Origin: Desulfobacterales bacterium
GTDB lineage: Bacteria; Desulfobacterota; Desulfobacteria; Desulfobacterales; Desulfobacteraceae
Assembly (NCBI GenBank): GCA_022361135.1
Contig: JAKSBM010000750.1
Coordinates: 1 to 5,764, forward strand
Direction of reading: 5' to 3'
Length of the DNA stretch: 5,764 bases
The position numbers and the translations under genes were made by a program. This document shows, piece by piece, positions 1 through 4,962 of the stretch. The stretch's first letter is position 1; every line of letters begins with the position of its first letter. The notes below the pieces were generated by a model. It was not told where the DNA came from and searched no databases. It saw only the letters and a program-made list of their open reading frames with translations.

Positions 1-2434
1 CGTCCCAGAAATCGGCAATGGCGGCGATGCGGGCCTCCTGGGGGATGGCCTTCCCCCGCATGCCCGTGGGATAGCCCGAACCGTCCCAGCGTTCCTGGTG
101 GTAATAGGTGATATTCACGGCCACGGGCGCGATTTTCAATTGGGATAAAAGGTTTTTCCCGATGACGGGATGTTCCTGGATATGGGTATATTCCTCGGCC
201 GTGAGGGGACCTTTTTTGTTGAGGATGTCGTTCTTGATGCCGATTTTTCCCACATCGTGGACAATGGTTCCCAGGTAGATTTCCTGGATCTGGCTTTCCG
301 GTAGTTTGAGCTTCCGGGCCATATCCCGGGCGTATTGGGCCACCCGCTCCACATGGCCTCCGGTGTAGCGGTCCTTGGATTCAATGGCCGAGGCCAGAAC
401 CATGAGGAAGGTTTCCAACTGGGATCTCCGGGTCTGCTCCCGCTCCAGGCGGTGGAGGCCGATGACGTTTTTCACCCGGGCCTGGAGTTCCAGGTGGTGG
501 AAGGGTTTGGTCACAAATTCATCCGCCCCCATTTGCAGGGCTTTGATCCGGTCCACCCGGTCGGAAAGGGAGGTGAGGATGATCACGGGCATGCTGGTGG
601 TGGCCTTGTGGGAACGGATGGTTTTCAGCAGGGAAAATCCGTCCTTAAAAGGCATCATTACATCGGAAATCACCAGGTCGGGCATGATGGATTTAATGGT
701 TTCCCATCCCACCTCCCCGTCCGGGGTCAGGTAGAGGGAATAGTCGGCCAATGCCTTGGCAATGAGGTCCTGGATTCCGGAATTGTCCTCGGCCACCACA
801 ATGACGCCCTTGGGTTCTTCCGCATGGATTTCCTTCACCTCCCGCCTCTTGCCCATCTTGCTGTCGGCCAGATCGATTTTAACCATGTCGCTGCTTTCCA
901 CTGCGGCCAGGTCGGAAACCCGTCTGTCCTGGTTCCTTCGATCCTTGTGAGGGATGATCATGCGCTGTTTCCGTCGCTGGGCCTTTCTGCGGTCGATGAT
1001 GCTTTTGGGCTCGAGCTCTTCCAGGTTGCAGGGCAGGGTGATGGTGAAGCAGGTTCCCTCTCCCTTGTGGCTCTCGACCTGGATTTCTCCCTTGAGAAAA
1101 TCCACGGATTCTTTAACGATGGCCAGCCCCAGTCCCGTGCCCTCGTACCGCCGGGTTTTGGAGCTGTCCCCCTGGCGGAAGCGTTGGAAAATGGTTTCCA
1201 TGACCCGGGAAGACATGCCCACTCCGGTGTCCTGTATGGTCAGGGTCAGGTGGCTTTCTTTCCAGTCCAGGGACACGGTGATTTCACCCACTTCCGTGAA
1301 TTTATAGGCATTGCGGATGAGGTTGTTCAGGATATCCTTCAACTTTTCCTGGTCCATGAAAATGGGGGGAAATTCTCCCTGGCTATGGTAATTGAGTTCC
1401 AATTGACGTCCCTCGGTGATCCCCCGGAAGCTGGATACGATTTCAAAGACAAAGGCATCCATGTCGGTTTTTTTCAAGGTCATGACCGCCATGTCCGCGT
1501 CAAAGCGGGATATCTTGAGCAATTCATTGATTTTATTGGTCAAGGAGAGGGTCTGGGTCTGCATCTGGTCCAGCATGGGGACCAGGGGTTCCGGGGTCTG
1601 CCGACTGTCCAAGATATAATCCATCCAGCCCCGGATCAGGGTCAAGGGGGTTCTCAGCTCATGGGTGACATTGGTGATGAATTCCTTTTTGGCCCGGGCT
1701 GCTTCCTCCAATGCCTTGATGGTTTGCTGTAATTGCCGGGTTTTTTGCTGGACTCGCTTTTCCAGGGTCTGGTTCAGACTGATGAAATGGGCCAGAACAA
1801 AAAGAAAAACCCCAAAGGTGAGGAAGAAGACCCCAAAGGGGTAGAGCCGGAGCTGGGCCACCAGGGTCGGATAGTTGAGCAGATAGTCCAGGGCGGATAG
1901 GGAATAGATCAGGCTGGCCAGGATGAAAAATTGAAGCTGGAGCCGTTGTGCCGGTTCCTTTCCCCGGCGCAATCTGCCCACCATGGAAAGGGTGTTCCGG
2001 ATGATGAGGTAGGCCACCATGGCCAGGTATAGCGGATGGAGGGGGCCGGCCTTGGGATAATATCCAAACCAGTATTTGTGGGGGCCTGCAATGAAGAGGT
2101 CCGAGGTCCAGAGGCTGACCAGGAATCCAAAGCAGAGCAGGTAGAGTACGGGCATGTCCCTGCGGGATACGTTGAGGTATTGGTTCACCGTGGCATAGCA
2201 GAACAGGGGCAGGAAAATAATGCCCGTGTAGCCGACCCGGCAGAGCAGGTCGGCGTATGGCTCCTGGTTGTATAGGAATAGGATCACCCAGGAGAACTGC
2301 CACCAAAAGGTGGCGATGCAAAAGGGTAGAAACTCTTTTCTCAGGCGGCTACCGGAAAAGAAAAAGGTGGCACAGCCCAGGAAAAGGGAGATTATGGCGG
2401 CAAAGAGCGGCAGAATCGCGCTGAGGTACATCAT
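1..2434 (-). CDS. 7TM hybrid histidine kinase - receiver - HD-GYP c-di-GMP phosphodiesterase (C-terminus outside window)
   Basis: The 811 visible residues run off the low-coordinate edge. About seven hydrophobic helices span residues 4-218, with a YYPKAGPLHP loop at 125-134 typical of HisKA_7TM-like sensor regions. A short coiled coil (221-250) leads to the DHp helix, FITNVTHELRTPL, with phospho-acceptor H258. The ATPase has N375 (N box), DTGVGM from 402 and GTGLGL at 432-437. A basic linker (about 470-535) precedes a receiver with phospho-acceptor D591, LTS and TKP motifs. HD-GYP follows from about 670: H694, HD 726-727, H755, YHQE 778-781, GYP 787-789, D808. The likely role is membrane sensing, autophosphorylation, phosphotransfer to the receiver and control of c-di-GMP hydrolysis. 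The ATG at 2434 is preferred over the adjacent one at 2431 because AAGGA lies 9 nt upstream, and an in-frame stop at 2453-2455 bars a longer start. It begins 5 nt after the PilZ-thioesterase stop. Domain calls are firm; the signal sensed is unknown. Confidence 0.95.
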   Translation of the reverse strand, partial: MMYLSAILPLFAAIISLFLGCATFFFSGSRLRKEFLPFCIATFWWQFSWVILFLYNQEPYADLLCRVGYTGIIFLPLFCYATVNQYLNVSRRDMPVLYLLCFGFLVSLWTSDLFIAGPHKYWFGYYPKAGPLHPLYLAMVAYLIIRNTLSMVGRLRRGKEPAQRLQLQFFILASLIYSLSALDYLLNYPTLVAQLRLYPFGVFFLTFGVFLFVLAHFISLNQTLEKRVQQKTRQLQQTIKALEEAARAKKEFITNVTHELRTPLTLIRGWMDYILDSRQTPEPLVPMLDQMQTQTLSLTNKINELLKISRFDADMAVMTLKKTDMDAFVFEIVSSFRGITEGRQLELNYHSQGEFPPIFMDQEKLKDILNNLIRNAYKFTEVGEITVSLDWKESHLTLTIQDTGVGMSSRVMETIFQRFRQGDSSKTRRYEGTGLGLAIVKESVDFLKGEIQVESHKGEGTCFTITLPCNLEELEPKSIIDRRKAQRRKQRMIIPHKDRRNQDRRVSDLAAVESSDMVKIDLADSKMGKRREVKEIHAEEPKGVIVVAEDNSGIQDLIAKALADYSLYLTPDGEVGWETIKSIMPDLVISDVMMPFKDGFSLLKTIRSHKATTSMPVIILTSLSDRVDRIKALQMGADEFVTKPFHHLELQARVKNVIGLHRLEREQTRRSQLETFLMVLASAIESKDRYTGGHVERVAQYARDMARKLKLPESQIQEIYLGTIVHDVGKIGIKNDILNKKGPLTAEEYTHIQEHPVIGKNLLSQLKIAPVAVNITYYHQERWDGSGYPTGMRGKAIPQEARIAAIADFWD

Positions 2435-2439
2435 TCCGC

Positions 2440-3174
2440 CTATTCCTTGATTTCATGGTAGAAATTCAAGGGGCCGAGCAGGGTTTCGGGAAGCCGAACC
2501 ACATTTCCCTTGGCGCTGACCACACAGAATCTCTGGTATCCCTCTCCCACCAGATCCCCGGTTTTTTTGTTGATAAAAGAGATGTTCAACCGACAGGTGG
2601 CCGCCTTGATTTCCGACGTGGTGAGTCGGATTTCCAGGGTATCCCCGAAATAGGCATTGCTCACATATCTGTTGTAGGCGTCCACGGTGACCAGACGGAT
2701 GGAATTGCTGGCCATGAGTTCGTGGAGCTGGGGGACGGTTTCCAGCAGGAACTTTTCCCGGATTACCCCCTGGTATTCAATGAAATTACTGAAGTAGACA
2801 TTCCCAAAGACATTGGTGTCCTTGAGGGTGACCACGATCTCGGTCTTGTAAACCCGCTCGGATCCGTAAATGCCCAGGGCCTGGATCTGCTTTTCCACAT
2901 ATTCGTTGAAGAGATCCTTTTTGGTCTCCTCTACGTGGCGAACCTTGAATCCCACACCCACGTCGTTGGTCCACTGGGGATCGCATTCCATGCGTATGGT
3001 TTTATATTCGCTGATTTTTAAGTCAAGGGTGAAGGGGTCGGTGGGGGGCTCGGTGTCTAATTTCAGAAAACCACCTGAGGTGGAGATATTCTCAATGATG
3101 CCGGGGTGGTTGTCCACCACGGCCCTGATCCTTTTTTTTACCCGAGGAGCCCGTTGCTTGTGGCCTGTTGTCAT
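2440..3174 (-). CDS. PilZ domain - hotdog thioesterase fusion (enediyne CalE7/DynE7-like)
   Basis: The protein has 244 residues. The N-terminal part (about 8-95) looks like a PilZ c-di-GMP receptor: RVKKR at 11-15 fits RxxxR, NISTSGG at 29-35 fits [D/N]xSxxG, and an NDVGVGFKV strand lies at 70-78. The C-terminal part (about 105-222) is a single 4HBT-like hotdog domain: DTNVFGNVYFSNFIEYQGVIRE at 119-140 covers the active-site loop and the start of the central helix, and GEGYQRFCVV at 210-219 is the closing strand. The ETNLVGNVYxxNYxxWQGRxRE pattern recalled for enediyne thioesterases matches this better than YbgC, including Asn121 where classical members have Asp. The likely role is cytosolic hydrolysis of an acyl thioester (acyl-CoA or acyl-ACP), gated by c-di-GMP; the substrate is unknown. 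The start is supported by GCGGAG 6 nt upstream. It is the first gene of an operon with the kinase/HD-GYP gene. Both domains are recognised by motif, so loss of one activity is possible. Confidence 0.88.
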   Translation of the reverse strand: MTTGHKQRAPRVKKRIRAVVDNHPGIIENISTSGGFLKLDTEPPTDPFTLDLKISEYKTIRMECDPQWTNDVGVGFKVRHVEETKKDLFNEYVEKQIQALGIYGSERVYKTEIVVTLKDTNVFGNVYFSNFIEYQGVIREKFLLETVPQLHELMASNSIRLVTVDAYNRYVSNAYFGDTLEIRLTTSEIKAATCRLNISFINKKTGDLVGEGYQRFCVVSAKGNVVRLPETLLGPLNFYHEIKE

Positions 3175-3263
3175 ATCTGTCTCCGCATTTCATCGCAATG
3201 ATGTATTCAATTTCAATTTTCGCAATACAGGTCTCCCTACCTGGCTATTACTCCTATTCAAAA

Positions 3264-3292
3264 AATGTAAAAATGTAAAGAATAAGTGTAAA
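3264..3292 (-). promoter_or_regulatory. Candidate sigma-70-type promoter for the PilZ-thioesterase / kinase operon
   Basis: On the minus strand, TTTACA (3292-3287, 5 of 6 to TTGACA) is followed by a 17-nt spacer and TACATT (3269-3264, 4 of 6 to TATAAT). It sits in a markedly AT-rich stretch and would give a leader of roughly 80 nt. Overlapping TTTACA copies at 3279-3274 and 3271-3266 have poorer -10 partners. Support is by consensus only. Confidence 0.35.
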
Positions 3293-3320
3293 AAATACCA
3301 CAGAATGGAGTTTGCCTCCT

Positions 3321-3336
3321 GGACCACCGGTGGGCC
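3321..3336. repeat. 16-bp near-perfect palindrome GGACCACCGGTGGGCC
   Basis: The two 8-bp half-sites match except for one symmetric position, with a perfect 10-bp core CCACCGGTGG. It lies about 30 bp upstream of the candidate -35 element of the left operon, a position suitable for a dimeric regulator. It could equally be part of the RNA fold at the end of the channel transcript. Confidence 0.35.
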
Positions 3337-3351
3337 GAGGTGGAACAGCTT

Positions 3352-3369
3352 TCCCGCGGTGGGGCGGGA
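3352..3369. other. GC-rich hairpin downstream of the channel gene
   Basis: TCCCGC (3352-3357) pairs perfectly with GCGGGA (3364-3369) around a 6-nt loop. It lies about 70 nt beyond the channel stop in the direction of transcription. It may slow or stabilise the 3' end of the transcript, but no T-run follows on either strand, so I do not call it an intrinsic terminator. Confidence 0.4.
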
Positions 3370-3439
3370 CCGGCGAAATGCCCTGGGATACAATGGGAAA
3401 AAATCACATCTCGGCCGGGGGCGTCAGGCCTGGTAAGGC

Positions 3440-4162
3440 TTAATTTCCAACGGTTTCCGCCTGGGCGGGCCAGGTGATGTGCAGGGGACGGGAGGGGGCG
3501 ATGAGCCAGATCTGACTGCCACCGGGCACGGTTTCGGTTTTGGCCGGGTTGACCCGGATCCGACCCTGGGGATCCCGCATGGCAAAGCTGAGGTAATGGT
3601 AGTTTTCCATGAGGTGGAGGTGGAGCCGCCACCAGGAATAGGTGGGGCAGCTTTGGGGGAGGGTGACCAGGTAAATTTCTTCGTTTTCGTCATTTCGCAA
3701 CAGGGTCTGCAACGGGAGATGGACCTTGTCCTGCATGGCCTGGACCATCATCTCCGCAGTCATCTGCATGATGACTTCAAAATCTCCGGGCACGGCAGAA
3801 AAAGTCTCAAGGGATTGGGTGGAAAGGCAGCGAACCGTGATTTCACATTCGTCCTTTTTCATCTTCAGGGTGTTGATCAGGGCAAATAGGCTTTCCTCGT
3901 CGCTGCCGGTGTGGATGATGATCCGGTGGGCCTGGTCGGCGTGGGCCCGTTCCAGGGCCTGGATGGTGTCGGGGCGCCCCTTGATGAAGTGGACCCGGTC
4001 CAGGTCCGGATGGGGATGGCGTTGGCAGCTCCCCAGGATGACCAGATCCTGGGACGCGGTGAGGGCATCCTGGCGGATTTGCTGGATCAGGTATTCGGTT
4101 TCCGGGGTGATTCCCACCACCAGGATATGGTCCTTGCCCCTGTAGTTGGATTCTCCGTGCAT
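3440..4162 (-). CDS. Candidate internal translation product: soluble RCK subunit of the K+ channel
   Basis: In-frame ATG at codon 109 of the channel gene (4160-4162) lies just past the inner helix and 11 residues before the RCK strand HILVVG. AAAGGAG sits 10 nt upstream (4173-4179). The product would be a 240-residue cytoplasmic protein with RCK N- and C-lobes and no membrane part. In MthK, an internal start at Met107 yields free RCK domains that join the tethered ones in an octameric gating ring (established knowledge). Here the position matches closely and the ribosome site is better than chance context would suggest. Whether it is used is inference. The alternative is that the AGG/AGA codons are incidental to the basic ERRDRR stretch. 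Confidence 0.5.
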   Translation of the reverse strand: MHGESNYRGKDHILVVGITPETEYLIQQIRQDALTASQDLVILGSCQRHPHPDLDRVHFIKGRPDTIQALERAHADQAHRIIIHTGSDEESLFALINTLKMKKDECEITVRCLSTQSLETFSAVPGDFEVIMQMTAEMMVQAMQDKVHLPLQTLLRNDENEEIYLVTLPQSCPTYSWWRLHLHLMENYHYLSFAMRDPQGRIRVNPAKTETVPGGSQIWLIAPSRPLHITWPAQAETVGN

Positions 4163-4486
4163 TCTACGATCTCTCCTTTCAATGAGTCTGGATGTGAAAT
4201 GGGTGATAAAGGCCGCCCCCAGTCCAATTCCCATGAACATGGGCAGGATTACGGCAATGATGCGGCCGGCCGCCGTTGTGGGATAAAGATCCCCGTAGCC
4301 CACAGTGGTGGAGGTCACAATGCTCCACCACAATGCGGCGTCCAATTGGCTGAGTCCCGAGTCCGGAGGCTCCACCAGGGTGATGAGGACGCTGGAAATA
4401 AGGAGTAGGGACATGTAGGCCAGGATGAGGTAGGCGCCCTGGCGCTGGAGTTTCGAGCGCAGGAAATGGAAAAGGGTGCGGATCAC
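3440..4486 (-). CDS. MthK-like two-TM potassium channel with RCK (TrkA-N/TrkA-C) domain
   Basis: The 348-residue protein has an outer helix at about 17-39, a pore helix and K+ selectivity filter TTVGYGD at 60-66, and a glycine-rich inner helix at about 74-99 (G86, G88, G90 as possible hinge). A cytoplasmic RCK/TrkA-N domain starts at HILVVGITPETEYL (120-133), and a TrkA-C-like domain occupies about 245-340. With two TM helices and one RCK it has the MthK layout. The nucleotide-loop sequence GITPET resembles MthK's GWSEST rather than GxGxxG. By my alignment the MthK Ca2+ ligands D184, E210 and E212 fall on His, Arg and Leu, so another ligand probably gates it. The start is GTG, overlapping the previous stop as GTGA, with GGAGG 7 nt upstream. 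A second start at codon 109 is annotated separately. The likely role is ligand-gated K+ flux in the inner membrane. Confidence 0.95.
   Translation of the reverse strand: MIRTLFHFLRSKLQRQGAYLILAYMSLLLISSVLITLVEPPDSGLSQLDAALWWSIVTSTTVGYGDLYPTTAAGRIIAVILPMFMGIGLGAAFITHFTSRLIERRDRRMHGESNYRGKDHILVVGITPETEYLIQQIRQDALTASQDLVILGSCQRHPHPDLDRVHFIKGRPDTIQALERAHADQAHRIIIHTGSDEESLFALINTLKMKKDECEITVRCLSTQSLETFSAVPGDFEVIMQMTAEMMVQAMQDKVHLPLQTLLRNDENEEIYLVTLPQSCPTYSWWRLHLHLMENYHYLSFAMRDPQGRIRVNPAKTETVPGGSQIWLIAPSRPLHITWPAQAETVGN
4173..4179 (-). promoter_or_regulatory. Internal Shine-Dalgarno AAAGGAG before codon 109 of the channel gene
   Basis: Read on the minus strand, AAAGGAG is followed by a 10-nt spacer and ATG at 4162. 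It is made by the codons GAA AGG AGA for Glu103-Arg-Arg. Most Arg codons I translated elsewhere in this gene are CGN, but four of the six between residues 100 and 116 are AGA or AGG. The spacer is at the long end of the usual range. Confidence 0.5.
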
Positions 4487-4959
4487 GGCATCACCTCCAG
4501 GGGGACGGGCTGCCGACCGGAACCGGTCCGGCCGTGGTTGGAAAGCCAGATTTCCCCGGGGATGAATTTATGGGGTCGGGCATGGAATTTTTCCGCGAAA
4601 AATTGGGGGTTTTCCAGGATTTGTTTCCCGAATTTTTTTTCCAGGAAATTGAATTTCTTCACATAGGCGGCCATGGTTTTGAATTTTTCCCCGGTCCGGG
4701 ATACCGGTTCAATGGCTCCCTGCATCTGGAGCCCCACAATCTTGTCCACCCGGTCGGCATCCTGGAAAATGGAGGCGGCTGCCCCGGGGGTGGCCGGATT
4801 CAGGTGGCGGCTTTTGGGGTTGGAGAAAAAATAAAATGCCCCCCGGTCATAGACAAAATAGACCGGTGCCGTCCAGGGCCCGTCCGGGGTGTCCATGCCC
4901 AACACCAGGGTTCGGGGCTGGGTTACCAGGTGGTGGATTTGTTGGGTGTCCAGGGTCAT
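4483..4959 (-). CDS. Pyridoxamine 5'-phosphate oxidase-fold protein, YhbP-like
   Basis: The 158-residue protein has no signal peptide or membrane helix and is probably cytosolic. The split-barrel pattern runs TLVLGMDTPDGPWTAPVYFVYD (17-38), FYFFSNPKSRHLNPATPGAAASIF (42-65), then GLQMQGAIEPV (76-86), with a C-terminal IWLSNHG segment (137-143). The order of strands, the S-x-K-S-R-H element and the length agree with my memory of E. coli YhbP (about 147 aa, UPF0306), a flavin/heme split-barrel relative of PNPOx. Cofactor and reaction are unknown, and I cannot separate an FMN-dependent reductase from a non-catalytic relative. The ATG has CTGGAG 6 nt upstream. It starts 3 nt after the aminopropyltransferase stop and its TGA overlaps the channel's GTG, so it sits in the middle of a probable operon. 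The C-terminal tail (144-158) is extra to the fold. Confidence 0.8.
   Translation of the reverse strand: MTLDTQQIHHLVTQPRTLVLGMDTPDGPWTAPVYFVYDRGAFYFFSNPKSRHLNPATPGAAASIFQDADRVDKIVGLQMQGAIEPVSRTGEKFKTMAAYVKKFNFLEKKFGKQILENPQFFAEKFHARPHKFIPGEIWLSNHGRTGSGRQPVPLEVMP
4487..4498 (-). promoter_or_regulatory. Ribosome-binding site fixing the GTG start of the K+ channel
   Basis: On the minus strand, TGGAGGTGATGCC directly precedes the GTG at 4486; GGAGG with a 7-nt spacer is close to the ideal 16S complement. It lies inside the last codons of the YhbP-like gene, and the start overlaps that gene's stop as GTGA, so translational coupling is likely. No upstream in-frame ATG competes. Confidence 0.75.
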
Positions 4960-4962
4960 GAA

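Larger units (their letters stand above)
3175..3439. other. Intergenic region between the channel gene and the PilZ-thioesterase gene
   Basis: This 265-bp gap is the only sizeable non-coding stretch. The half next to the channel stop is GC-rich, with two dyad elements (3321-3336 and 3352-3369). The half next to the PilZ gene (about 3190-3300) is AT-rich and contains three TGTAAA copies on the plus strand (3266, 3274, 3287) and the best promoter candidate. No small gene with a convincing ribosome site was found on either strand. A strong stem followed directly by a T-run is absent, so channel transcripts may partly read through. Confidence 0.7.

Noticed and set aside
335..1732. A 465-codon open frame on the plus strand
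   Set aside because: It lies antisense to the kinase/HD-GYP gene, whose frame shows ordered, intact motifs throughout. The plus-strand product is rich in Gly, His, Phe and Val with no domain pattern, as expected from the antisense of GC-biased codons.
1659..2321. A 220-codon open frame on the minus strand inside the kinase gene
   Set aside because: It is out of frame with the 7TM/DHp coding sequence, Pro/Gly/His-rich and without a recognisable fold or a good ribosome site.
3181..3216. Promoter from TTGAAA (3216-3211) close to the PilZ gene
   Set aside because: With a 17-nt spacer the -10 hexamer would be ATGAAA, a poor match, and transcription would begin at or inside the ribosome-binding site.
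3190..3393. Possible 67-residue small gene on the minus strand in the intergenic gap
   Set aside because: It would need a TTG start without a Shine-Dalgarno, has a basic low-information sequence and overlaps the AT-rich promoter-like stretch.
3352..3404. Intrinsic terminator for the channel operon
   Set aside because: The hairpin at 3352-3369 has no T-run after it, and the T-run at about 3398-3403 (minus strand) has no stable stem directly before it, so the two parts are in the wrong order.
2455..3436. Open frames on the plus strand over the PilZ-thioesterase gene and the gap
   Set aside because: They are antisense to a gene with clear PilZ and hotdog motifs, have low-complexity composition and lack convincing ribosome sites.
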